DNA of 64,000 nucleotides from Diprion similis. Lineage: Eukaryota > Arthropoda > Insecta > Hymenoptera > Diprionidae. Positions 52,164 to 64,000 of the stretch are shown here, piece after piece. How positions within the stretch are numbered: position 1 is the first letter of the stretch; each line of letters starts with the position of its first letter. The notes under the pieces are model-generated. The model saw nothing but the letters and a program-made list of their open reading frames with translations, was not told the origin of the DNA and did no database searches. The translations under genes and the position numbers were made by a program. The DNA is taken from positions 2,656,501 to 2,720,500 of the forward strand of contig NC_060113.1 in NCBI RefSeq assembly GCF_021155765.1, in the 5' to 3' direction.

Positions 52164-52598
52164 AAAAGAGAATCCCATGGGAGATGTTCCACCGAGTTCC
52201 TACAGCGAGTGTATAAGGTACATACCTGTGTATACACTCATTTTATCGGTGAAATCTTTCCTTGTCAATAAATTCTACTCTTCTCGAGTATAACCGCAGT
52301 TTGAAGTATATCTACCTGCCTATGGGCATACACGTGTGCCTTATGGCGGTCATCTTGTAAAATATAATACATATATGTGTGTGTGTGTGTGTGTGTGTGA
52401 ACGAAAACAGAAAATAAGAGGATGGAAAGAAAGCGCCACGATAAAAAAGACTGTGTTCTGCTGCAGTAATATATTTTACTGTATCGTATGGACTGTGGCA
52501 TGGTGTATGGGCTATGCGATCGCGATACGAGATGGTATATCTACCTGCCTACCTTAACCCAAACCAAAGTTTATGACCCCGTTGCTTTGCACGCGACA
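44458..52598. other. Long non-coding stretch
   Basis: No supported gene. It has (CTTCCT)n near 45766-45797, a C13 run with TCC repeats at 47538-47564, TTC repeats at 47770-47791, (GA)n at 48760-48787, (CT)n at 50298-50322, (GA)20 at 52119-52158 and (GT)12 at 52376-52399. A 158-codon frame at 47714-48190 (minus) has no recognisable domain. A GC-richer block at 48950-49370 is open in several frames with scattered stops and might be a decayed gene copy. Confidence 0.4.
52119..52158. repeat. (GA)20 microsatellite
   Basis: Uninterrupted AG dinucleotides over 40 bases. Long GA tracts in arthropod promoters bind GAGA-type factors, but no nearby promoter is evident. Confidence 0.9.
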
Positions 52599-53338
52599 TT
52601 AATAATGAATTCTCAAATTTGCCCGGATTTTGGCCAATCGCCATTCCAATGTAGGAACGGACTGAATTCGTTTAACCACTTTGGCCACGACATTGCCGAG
52701 GGTTGAATCCTGGATGCCGTTGTCGAGATGTCGGATATTCTGAAACTTGAAATTAATTCTTTCTTCACGATGTTATTCGTCGATGAATTTTCGATTTTCA
52801 CAACGGCATCTTCATTTACCGAACTAAATGAGGAAGAAGAAGTTAAAGAAGTCAAAGAAAAAGGCATTTATGCTGATGGAATAATCCAATCAAACTCAAC
52901 AAAGTAAGTTGATAACGTTTTAATACTTTAGCTGCGGTTATGAAGCTGAATAATCTCGAAGATCCGTTAAAGAAATTACTATAGGAATTTGTGCCGATTG
53001 GTAAAAAAATGTTTCACCATCAATTTCAACGTCTGTCGTCCAATTTGATTTCGCCTCGGCGAACTGGCTGGCACTGCGGATTTTTGGCCAGGATTCTCTT
53101 CCGTTATCGACTCTTTTTTGCAGGTTTCTCTCTATAAGCACAAGGTATGTCTACGTCATATATAGAATGGATTACGTAATTCTTACAGCCAAGGCAGTGG
53201 CAGCGGTCCAAATAACTTCCAGCGCATCTGTGAGGGATGGTAGAATTTTTCCGTATTTTAGCGAAACGCTAATTCCCAGAGCTAGACGATCTGGGTTGTA
53301 AATTCCAATTTTAATAACGGCGTTTTTCAACCTTAATG
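52599..53338 (-). CDS. Candidate small spliced gene, unrecognised
   Basis: Two minus-strand segments look protein-like. The first (53338-53187) follows a T-rich acceptor (TTTTTCTGTCCAG), codes LRLKNAVIKIGIYNPDRLAL through TDALEVIWTAATALA, and ends at a donor (GCT|GTAAGA) in phase 0. The last (52739-52599) follows AAGTTTCAG, reads in phase 0 from NIRHLDNGIQDSTLGNVVAK to LAKIRANLRIHY and ends with TAA, 46 residues. An exon between them (around 52970-53110) may exist but its frame is unclear. No family is recognised and no start is seen. The opposite strand is also open here: 52710-52905 codes EMSDILKLEINSFF and on to EEEEVKEVKEKGIYADG before a GTAAGT donor. The coding strand is therefore not settled, and the region may be a decayed gene. 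Confidence 0.28.
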
Positions 53339-56300
53339 CTGGACAGAAAAATGTGCCTTTTTTCACTTGATTGTTCTTTTTAATACTGTGCAAAATCTCG
53401 AGACTTTGAATTTACGTGTAAGAATGTTTCTTTCTTGTAGCAATTCCGTCCTTTCCCCCTCACCGTAATCTTTTTCCTCCTTTATCCTTCTTTTTGTTCG
53501 TTCCACTTGCCCTCTAGAAGTGATTACCGAGGTCTTGCCACCGACAACTAAGTATTACTTAAGATCCTGTAACCCAGCCTAACCCGCGTTACGCAGAGTA
53601 AATTTTATCTCAGTTTAGGTTACGGAGGGTGCGAGCACCCCGGGGATCAGCAAAGCCACGATATCATCTTTCGCTTTCGTACATCGAGAAAAAATTTCCC
53701 AACCTCCCAGTTTCTTCTTATTACCAAGCATTACCACACCTGGAGCAACGTTGCATGCCTACATGTGCGTAAAAACTTGAAGGATATTTATTCCTGCGTG
53801 TGTGTATGTGTAAACAGGTGTGCGCGTGAATTTGACACAGTAAGCCGACTTCGTCTCGGCAAAGACACCCCTTAATGGGATTAGCCGGATTATCATCTCT
53901 CGTACCTCAGGCTCGTTTCATCTCCCGCTTTTGTTCCTTCGTCTTGCTAAAGTCCTACTCCACTTAAACACATCCAGGACACACCAGAAACACCCTGGAC
54001 ATAATATATCCTTGGAGATTTGATAGAACCATCTGATCGATCGGTGAAGAGAAAAGAAGAGAAGAGAGAGAGGTGGAGTGGATTCTGAGACCGAGAGAAA
54101 TAATTCGAGTGATTTTTCGTCTCCGGTTACATCCTCATCTCCGTAACGAGACCCTTGGCTTCTTGTATTAGTAACGCCAGACCGACCATGCGGAGTTTTC
54201 TGTCCTCAAGTTACACCTTTAGGTGTTCGTTCGTACGGTTCCGCTTCATACTCCCATCCAGCACTCTGGCACATCTTTTTTTGCCTTCTTTTGTTCTCTT
54301 CCGCTCTCTTACGGCATGGATTAAAAACTTTCATGTGCAACATTCCTCGGCTTCATATATCTACTTTCATGTCGTTGAATATCGCGTCGACATAGGTATG
54401 GGCATTCAAGAAAGTATAAATTTGAAAAGAATTTTTTTATACATATAATTACAAACGATGATCCGTCATATTTTCACGTCAACTTTTGGTCACATGTCAT
54501 GATTATCATTGATGATGACGATGATCAGAGGAAGAAGAATTGATCACGAATGAATCGTCATTCTTTTATCCACTCTTCCGTTTGATCAAGAAGCACAAAC
54601 GGTGTCCGTATAATATTTCATCTGCACAACCCACAGCTGGTTTCATTTCTTTCTATATCATTCATCGCTTATTATTTCCTTACTTGGTCTGTTTTTTTCA
54701 TCTCAATTTCGCTTTGGGTTACGGGGATAGAGGCGTTCATCTGACAATCAGTGATGCGATCGCTCGTTCTCGGCGACGAAACGTTGATTGTGTACCGCGC
54801 AGAGTCGTCTCCTCTTCTCAATTAGCTTCTTATTCTCTTCCGAGCGTTATTTTTGGCCGGTGAGAACGTGGCTCGAGTACCAATTACCAAATAACCTCGA
54901 CCCACACCCGGCGTTATCTTGATGGCGGGGGGAGGGGGGAGAAAAAAAATTACGGTAACTAATGTGCCGGCACTGCTACTCTCTGCACTCAAGAGGAATG
55001 AACTGAAAGATGTGCAGAGTCGAGCTGCAGCTGCTGGCTGACTCTTAATCAATGGATACCTACGCGTATTATACGATTCAACAAGGCTCACTTAAGACAC
55101 GCGATATGAGTTGTAACGGGAAGTAGACACGGATATTTACCACTAGATTTGTAGAAAACTATTTAGAGAAATTCTAAACGATTTATCAACTGTCATTATC
55201 ATCGTTTCTTCAGGTTCTCAATTCCTCTTCGTATGAAACATGAAGCTGAACCAATGAACCGAATAAGGATCGGGACGTGAGGATCGGACGATAATCGTTC
55301 GTTCGATCTTCCGCATGAACAATCGCGAGAAAGTATACCCCCCCACACAATTGTAGGTGGCACAGTGTTCGTTCGATTCTTCTTTCCATTACCTACCAGC
55401 AGTGATGTTTTTCTACCAGTGACCGGAACCTTAGCGAACTGTTCGCGCGGCGTGTTCTCCTTGGAGGTATAGGGCAATTATTTTCTCCGTCTATAAATCT
55501 CAGGGTGGTTTCGCGGGAACTTGAAGAAGAGGAAGATGCAGAGGAAGAGGACCAGCAAGAGTGAAAGAGAGGGAAAATATCGCGTGCAACTTGGTCTGCC
55601 ATGCACGCTGCTCCTCCGACACCTTTGCAGGTCTCTCAGACCGCGGCAACGACTCTGAATTCTTCTGTATCAGATGTTGGGGGATATCGACATGCTCTGT
55701 AGGAGCAGCCTCATCAGCTCTCTCCACCTCGAAAACTCGCCCTTCTTATTTTCTCCGCCTTTTGTTTGCTTGCAGGTTTTTTTTTTTTTTTTTTTTTTTT
55801 CTTATTATTATTATTTTTATTTCTTATTTTATGTCCTTTTTTCGTTCCCACAATTCTCGAAGGCGACCGACCCTCCAGATCATATCTTGAGATTTCTTAC
55901 ACACGTGTACCTATAACTTCGCATCGCTCGGCGATTTAAGAACCATGGTTGATTTCGACGCGATATGGGTATGAGAATGGCAATCTACGTATAGACGATA
56001 AGAAAGAGGAAGGTAAAAAACGAGGTAGAAAATCAATCATTCTTTTCTTCTTATTCTTTGAAATCATTGCCATCATTTTTTCCGCCACTTTTTTTATCCC
56101 CGTAATCCGGAGATTTTATCCAGCAAATGTTCGAAGTGAATATAAATCACTTCCGGACCAGGAGATAAGGGTGGAAAATTGTATATAAGTCTGGTACCCC
56201 GCAAGGCAGGGTAGTAAATCTATACTTCAGCTTTCGGCCTTCGTTTTATTGCGCAAAAAACTCTTTCTTCGGTGATTCGTATATTTGGATATTCTCTATA

Positions 56301-59300
56301 CCTATACAAATATATACATATATCTACGACGTAATGCGAATATAATTCACCATGTGGATTGGAGAACAGATGTCGTGTTAAGTGAGCCATATGCTGTTCG
56401 TGCATCTTAAGATTCATATTTTCACTCGAGGATTTTCACGTCTTGATCGATCTTAAAATTGTTTTCGAAAAAATCATTCTAACATACCATAATATATCTG
56501 TAAAAGAGAAGAGGAGAGAAAAAAAAAGTGAAATTGCTTCGGGAATAAACGCTGAATTCGCTACATTTTCACCAGCTCAAAACTGCCTCTCGAGAAGTTT
56601 TTCAATATCCAACCTACCTCGTTGAAAAGTTTTTGATATTTTTTTTCTCTCGCTCGCTGCTTGTGAAATTCACTGCTTCTGATCATCATGCGTGCGAATA
56701 ATTTGGAATTGATGTAGAAAAAAGTAGTCAAGTCACATGATTTTTGATCTTCTTTTCAGATTATTTCTTATCCTCATTTTGACGGAATTATAATTCTTTT
56801 TTTTCTCTTCCGTCTCGGCGTTTCAATTTCCTTGAATTTTAATCTGGATCGCACGGCGTTGCTTCCGTGGTCATTTGGCGTCGATTTTCACGCAAGTCAA
56901 CTACACTGAATATTCACCGTGCATAACATTCTTGGCAGGTGAATTACGGTGATACGTGTCTGGTGTCAGACGTCACGTTCGCGTATTAATACTTGCGATC
57001 TTATTTCTCTCTGGTCTCCGATGTCTTCGCGAGAACCACACGCGTCTATCATAATGCACATGCATGTAGTACATACTCGTATACGTATACACATGACTGA
57101 CGTCTCATCCGGAATTTTTCACCCGACCCTCGAACCCGACGTTCGCGATTGCCGCGGAGGCTTTTATCTTTCACGATTATGACGACGCAAAGACTCCCGC
57201 AACGAGTGCATGCCGTCCCCAAAGAAGAAAAAAAAAAAAAAAAAACCAATGAAAGAAGACACAACGTGTGTATAACGCCGGTGCTTGGATATGCAAACGC
57301 CCCGTGATGAGAACCCTGCGGTGTTGGTTGTACCTCTAATTATTGAACATGCTTCAGATCAACCTTATATATTTTCATGCCGAGCAAAGGAATATTCATG
57401 GTTGTTAAGTAACGACGATCGCTGATAAAATTCGGATGGTTATCAATCTTTTGGTGTATGTGAAAACTCTTCTGCAACGATTAATTGTAAGATATGTTAG
57501 CCTCGCGGCGACGTTTTAACCACGGATAAGCGACGGCCCTGCAGACTTCAACGCAGACTGTATGGCGCTCCGGGAGTTTTCTCCTTTGAAACTCCTGAAA
57601 TAACTGTCTAATATTATATGCGGAGAGTATGCGAGCACGTTTAACCTACGTAGATGATGATGCCTGTATTCATTTCTCGTTCAAACATTCCCGGTTCACT
57701 CAGCGTTACCTTCGCTTCGCTGGAAATGGGCGTAATGGGCTTCAATTATAGGAACTTTTTTTTACCTTCAGGGATGATTCCCAAGATAAGAGATTCAAAA
57801 ACCAAAGCTGCATAATGCATCCTTGAAATTGACCGAATGCAGGGTTTCTTGACTCTTCCTTAATGGCTACCTGCGGGGGTTTGAAGTATCCCACCTTGGT
57901 AACGTTGGGGAACATATCACTTCGGTTCACGGTTAATATCAAGAGAATGGGATCGCATAAGAGGTTTTAATCGGGTCTATTGTGCGTGGGTAGAATCGTG
58001 GCCAAGTAGGTATGCATGCATGCCATGCATGTGCCATGCATCCAGGCGTGGAATAAAACGGCGAAAGAGGGTCCCGTTCTGGGTACCAAGTCGTCGACGG
58101 ATAGTCCGAGTGGAAGAACAGAGGTGAAGCAGCTCTACGATACAATAGACTCTAACAAAAGCAACAATGGCCCATCGGCCACAATAGAGGTTCGATATAA
58201 GCTCCGGGCCAAAGTCTATGGATCTGGTGTTACATGTGCCTGGAGGTATAGGAAATAGGAATAGGAAAAGCTTGTAGGTACATTCCGGCTCCCAGTCGTG
58301 AAGACAATGTCGAGACTTCGAACCTGGAGAAGAAATCAAATTTGAGTAAGTGCCAGCGAAACAGGGTTCAGACACTGGACAGCCACGTTAAGCTTTTGAC
58401 GTCACGTCTTGGTCAGCGATCGTCAGCAGGTGGAGGGTATCTGTTATACTCACCACGGTCGAGCTTTCTCTCGTGTAATTTAGTGCAACTCGGAGGGAAT
58501 TGAATCGACCCCGATCAGATAACGTAATTGTAATTAATTTCGTAACAACGTCGTCGTCGTGCCAACGGTGCAGTTGGTGCTCTACTACTGTCCTGTAATG
58601 CGTATACCTATACGCGTTCCAATGCTTCCGTGTAATCGGCCATACCTTAATAATTGCCTCTTTGTCATCGGCTACACTGAAATTAACGTTTCCGCATACA
58701 CCATATTTTACATACATAACTATACCTACTCGTACAATACCCACCAGTTAGTCAATTAATTACTCGCTGCACATCCAGTCCAAACGACGCCCCGGAAAAT
58801 CACTGCTCTATTTGGTTCTTTGCCATCGTGTTGTCGCTCATTTTTCACGTCCGCTTTGCGTTATGAGAGGATGAGGATGAATTTCATACTAGCTTCTTCT
58901 ATTTCTTTAGTGTTAATGGAGATCGTTACTTACAGTGTCTTCTGATGATCCGACGAATTCGTACTGCGAATCTAGCTACAGACAATAATTTTATCTTCAT
59001 CACACCAACTACACCACTTTCGTTCGAAAGTGTGCACGATACGCCTAGACAGTAAAGTCGAGTGACGTCATATCGCACTTGCACTTTCACTGGAAGGTAT
59101 AGCTACAGTGCATCACGCGCATTGGTGTTTGCGGAAATATCCTCAGACACGTGGTGAAAACTGCTTGAGGTGGTAAGCAATGGTTTGATCATTAGCGCCC
59201 AGGTGGGCCTACATGAGTACAGTCTCGGGAAAGATCGGGGCCGGTGAAGAAGACAACCGACTGATCTTTTAACCTCTTCCTCCTCCTCATCCTCATCCTC

Positions 59301-62300
59301 ATCCTCCTCCTCCTCCTTTTTGATACAACCGAGTGGTAGACCTGCGCCTAGGACGCGACGTATCGTCGGATGACTCAGCTTAGGAATGTTCCGCGCATGC
59401 ACCCGTCACGATTGCCTATCAGACTCTCGGCGTCACGTCGTCCGTCCTCGGTATAGGTACTGTTCGAACCAGACTCCATAATCTTTCCATTTCCACTTGT
59501 GAGCTTGACTGTGTGCGGGACGATGATCGTATGCTCGGCCTCCAAGAGGCAAGTAACACCAGATACTCGAGCTGACAGTATACTCGACGAAATTGGATCC
59601 AACCTAAGGGCGTTGCGAGTTAACGGTTCCCGTGGGAGTCGACTGTATGATGGACCGTTGGATCGGGAGGTGGGACGTTGAATGATCGGGGGATGGATGG
59701 TTGGTTCAGCCTCAATGACGAATGGGCGATACCTGCTAACTGGTCATTCCATTCGGTTCCTCATTTCGTACTCGTTTCATTTGTAACGTTGCTAAATAAA
59801 TAAGAGATCTTTAGAAGCCATTACTATATTCAATTCTAAAAGCATCTTGAAATCCTGTATCGAAATTCATAACTACACTATTTTTGTTCTTGGTGATTAA
59901 AAATGATGCTCAAGTTTCACGAATTTCATAATCATCTTTCTTATTCTCTTGAATCCTTTGCTTTAACACGGAAGTTCTCACTACATGTCCGAGTATGTTT
60001 AGAGATACTTCGTCAGACACAGGCACTGCAGATGAGTGTAGAGGAAAGAATTATTTGAGAGTCGAGTTATCAGTCGAAACGTGTTAATTAACTTGACGGA
60101 ATTTATTACCCCTGAACGGATATAATACCATGTACCATATAAGTTGAGGCTTCTCCTCTACAGAACCGAGGTCAGAAAACGACGACGCGACGCCGTGTTA
60201 TCGTAAGCTATAAGTACAAAAATCCAAGCCGGTGTATACGGTATATAACTTTAAGAGAAGTCCGGTGGTAAAATGCCACCGGCTCACTTACGTCTGTAAT
60301 AAAATATTCCCGTTTACGATACTCGGAGCGATCAGCTTATATCTTTATGTACACACTGAACATAGTCTTTATGCTTATAATAGTAAACATTTCTCACAGA
60401 GTTTCTTCTCTCTTTATTCTATTCTCTACATCGAAGTTCACACTTCGTATCAATCTGCGTTTCTTCGTTGCAGTCTTCGCTCGATATTAGGAACTATTAG
60501 GAGATTGTGAGGTAATCAAGATGGATTCAACTGCTTTATAACGAGAGATTGCAGCAACCCCTAAAAATATCGAGACGACAAGATACGCGACGATCTAACT
60601 TTGTGATAAATTTGCGCATTTATCTAGCTTGTTTTATTCGGGATCCCTTAGTCCTGATTCTGGCTCTGCCACTCAGCTCGTTGACGACTCTTCTTGTTCA
60701 TATATTTTTCTGCTGCCCCTCTTTTTATTGCTCCTTTTCCCTCTTCGACGTCGAATCCGATACTGCAATAGCTCTAATGACGGTGAGTAGTTTCTTCATG
60801 GAGCGTGATGTGATGATCGACTTTTGACTAGCTATGACACTTCACGCTTGTGTAGCATGGGCTCGTATTGCCGACTGAAAGCTCTCTCGCTAGTAACCTA
60901 TAAATGAAAGCGGAAACGACGGGTTAAGGGGGAATGGTCGGAGACGACAGACGTTACAAACGTCAAATGACTATGAAGTATTTGGAGGAAATATTATGGG
61001 GAAAAAAAAATAAATAAAAAAAAAATAACAGCCACTCACTGGCCTCTCATAACGACACGCGGTTACACCGACGATCTTCGTCTTCCCGTTTGGTATATTA
61101 CTGAGTCGCGTTTTACACACTGAATAACATTCTCTGATGAAATTATCTCTTTCGAGATGCACGTCCCGCGAAAAGTTTTTATTTCTTTAGCTCTACATTG
61201 TTTGTTTGAAATTTACTCAAATTATTATCTATATACCGAAATTTGATAATTATCTTAGATTATTCAGGAGGGTAGAATATCAAAGCTCTAACTTCGTGGT
61301 GCGTGATTTGCATATACAAAATCTAATTCATAATGGAACTTGCGAAGGCAGTTTGAAATTCACTTTGTGCACGATGAAAATTTCGAGATATTGTCTCCTT
61401 GTTAATCGTACTCCAGATTCACCGGACGAAAATAGCACAATATAACGTATCTGACTCACTTAGAGTTGATCAGCGTAAAATATTCCATCGCTTAAAAACT
61501 TTTCTTATTCGTACAACAATGAGAAATTGAATTTCATTCTCATCGATCGTTGGAAATGAATTTTTAGCGGAGAGAAAAATAAAATGCTTTTCTCTGATTC
61601 AATAACATGCAAATTCATGGAAAAAAAACGTAAATATTTTTCAATCAATTTTTTCAATTTTATTTCACTCTAACATAATTTTCGTACTTTAGATTACGGA
61701 ATTCTTAGACTGTATCTATTTCACTTTACCGTGTATTACGTGCAGCTGTGTGCCGCGATGCGGAGACGCGGTCAGAATGCGAGAAACGCTTTTCACCGGA
61801 TAAACCGTACGTAGTGTGACGAGCTGCAAATAGGTTGAATAAAAATAGTGACTTCTGTCGCAATCCGAGAGAATATGTGCGCGCTTCAGGCATTCCATGA
61901 CGTCGGGTATAAGATTCAACACACAACGGCAGAGCGGAGTGCAACACTCACGAATTGATGTGGGTTGGACCAAATGTCATACCCTTTGGGAAGTTTCGAA
62001 ATTAATCATCCGCATGCGCGACTATCGATCCTTCACTTTAATAATTACCGTCGCGTTCCCCGAGGTCGAATTACTCGGGCTGGAACCGAAACTTTGGTTC
62101 ACTAGATGCTCGTCATTATCAGAACGAGCATCAGTTGGCGAACTCGAAAAGTAACGCTCGACTTATTGATAATCGATCAAACTTCGTTGTAGGTCAGATG
62201 GTTTGAAGCTGTTTCCGACGTTTCGAGCTGCTAATTTCCGCTCAGAAAAGTTTAGACCGCTTTTTTGTTCGAGTTAATTTTCACGCAATTTTTCAATTTC

Positions 62301-64000
62301 ATTTCTTTTGATGTCCTAAAATTGCACACACGCACTCGACGAATTTCAAACTCGGTAGATAAAGTTTTGTTTCCGTATCTGCGAAAATTTTCTCAGTAAT
62401 AATATCACCAGGAGGCAAATTGCTTCGAGTTAATTATTTGTTCAGGCAGCTGTATGACCGAGAAACGCTTGAAAGGACACGATACAAGCCAATTTTTCTA
62501 CCTTCTACCTCCCATATCGAGGATAGAAGCCAAAGGCAACAATCGACGCAGCTGACAAAATAATCCAATTCATCCATTCTTGCGTTGTGAATCCAAGGGG
62601 AGACTTTCCACTACATCTGATCGTATTAGCTCTGTTCGTTTCATCCGAGCATAATTGACGAGTTTGAAAAATTGGCGGGAAATTGGCCCTCTTCGCTATC
62701 GCCCTGGGCAGTTTATGCCTTTGGGACTATACATAAAGCTATGGCACGTGAGTGCTGAGTAATTTCAGTTGAAATTTTTTCTTTCTTGAATTGAGAGAGA
62801 AGATTTATTAAGTTTGAAACACACCCGAGCATGACTCTATCCCTCACAACCTAGAGACACGCCGGTTTCATTTGTATTCATGGAAAAATGGGCTACGAAC
62901 CTCGAAAGATTACTGAGATATCGTAAACGTTGTTCAGAATATTTTCTCCCCCAGTTTTATGTTCGGCATAGATACACTTATGCATTCAGCACATTCGTAA
63001 AAGGAGCTGTGAACCGGATTCACAACGTGGAAAACAACCTTCCATGCGGGGCAGGGGGGTAAGAAAGGCGAGGGAAAAGCTGTGCCCGTCATGTTACCGG
63101 TTCTTATAGTCTCATCATACTTGGGGCTTCGAGTTTCGGCCTCGACGAGCTTGCAAGCGGGGTCAGCGTTGGTAGCCGGAGGCCAAATCCACGGTTTTTA
63201 TACCCACACATATGCACGGTTGATATGCCAGCGAATCCACACTCCTCGAGGGGGCACTTTGCATCGAAATCGAAGAATAAATCATCGATCCGAGGGTTAC
63301 GCGTGCTGCGTACGCAGTCAGGAGAACGCTCCCACCGATAATGGAGACCCGAGTATTCGATCGATTATTATTAGCTGGATATTTTCATAGTGGATTATAA
63401 AGCCTTGGGCTAGAAGAACTGATCGGACTTTTTCCGTCTTCATTCATATCCCGCATGCACCAACTAGAAGAAGAACTGGAAGCACTTCCAATATTGCTAT
63501 CTTGTATCAAAGGATCTTTAGATAGTTATCTCGATCAAACCCGCGCTGAGTGACGGGGATGCTGAAATCTTGAGATGACAAATCTGTGCTACCAACTTCC
63601 GTATGGTTTGGCCTTCAAGAGTTTAGTGGCCAGACCGTTTATCGTTAGCCACTTCTCATCATCGCGTTAGATGTAATCATGCAGGTCACGAATGATTGTT
63701 TCAGAGAACAGTGATTTACTCTATACGATATAACGACCAGTGATCACTGGGTAAATATACCGTATCCGATTTAATTCGAACGTCATTTGAACCGTAGGAA
63801 AAAAATGTCGAGTTCGTTAAATAGTTACTTGAAACGTCAAAGTAGAGAATAGGTACAGAGATTCCCTGATGATAGCACAGCGTTCGAAGCATGTAAAGAG
63901 AATAAGACGTATCCAGTTTTCATCCTCATGTTACACTTATCAGCAGACGCCCTTGGAGCAGCCATGACAGAGAGAATACGACCTCAAAGTATACAGATAC
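53339..64000. other. Long non-coding stretch to the end of the window
   Basis: No supported gene. Open frames of 60-130 codons occur on both strands without domains or paired splice sites. It contains a T-run at 55777-55800, an A-run near 57227-57245, a CATGC-rich patch at 58013-58042, a TCCTCA-type tract at 59278-59317 that creates a spurious acidic frame on the other strand, and an AT-rich section near 61000-61020. Parts at 57300-58400 and 62880-63400 are unique and moderately GC, so regulatory sequence is possible. Confidence 0.4.

Noticed and set aside
59103..59402. Minus-strand frame with a Glu/Asp-rich acidic tract
   Set aside because: The acidic tract is the translation of a TCCTCA-type simple repeat.
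62207..62235. GACGTTTCGAGCTGCTAA, resembling the complement of a hammerhead GAAACGUC end
   Set aside because: The other half reads CUGAGCG instead of CUGANGA and stem II does not form properly.

Overview
The window is eukaryotic and looks like an insect. It is AT-rich, with compact GT-AG introns and many A/T homopolymers, (AT)n, (CA)n and (GA)n microsatellites and short inverted-repeat transposons. Protein-coding sequence is confined mostly to the first 25 kb. Gene structure and protein families fit a hymenopteran-like insect, but I could not pin the species from sequence alone.

Layout. At about 1.4-3.35 kb on the + strand is a complete secreted Cu/Zn superoxide dismutase with three coding exons, a TATA box and a polyadenylation signal. 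An isolated possible last exon coding a hydrophobic tail lies at 6.02-6.12 kb. At 9.70-10.76 kb on the + strand is a five-exon CD63-like tetraspanin of 238 residues. At 13.16-16.75 kb on the - strand, converging on it, is a second five-exon tetraspanin of 336 residues with an unusually long cytoplasmic tail. The two tetraspanins share all phase-0 splice boundaries and a second exon of exactly 63 codons, so they are probably old paralogues. A tRNA-Asp(GTC) gene sits antisense inside an intron of the second tetraspanin, and a tRNA-Val(TAC) gene lies at 18.1 kb.

Between 20.6 and 24.1 kb are two candidate 5' coding exons on the + strand, both ending in phase-0 donors. The second follows a CpG-rich promoter-like stretch. 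They may be alternative starts of one gene whose remaining exons are far downstream or outside the window.

From 24.1 kb to the end I see almost no convincing coding sequence, which is consistent with one very long intron and/or intergenic DNA. It holds many microsatellites, two of the three copies of a non-autonomous hAT-type MITE (12.4, 31.8 and 43.9 kb, the last with a perfect 8-bp target duplication), a second inverted-repeat family (39.8 kb, with a relative at 5.5 kb), a possible minus-strand first exon at 42.4 kb, and a low-confidence two-exon candidate on the - strand at 52.6-53.3 kb.

The most unusual items are a decayed hammerhead-ribozyme-like core at 18.35 kb (typical of Penelope-like retroelements), the hAT MITE immediately 3' of a tetraspanin gene, the tRNA gene 38 bp from a splice acceptor, and the hydrophobic-tail exon downstream of the superoxide dismutase. 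I found no clearly new multi-gene system.
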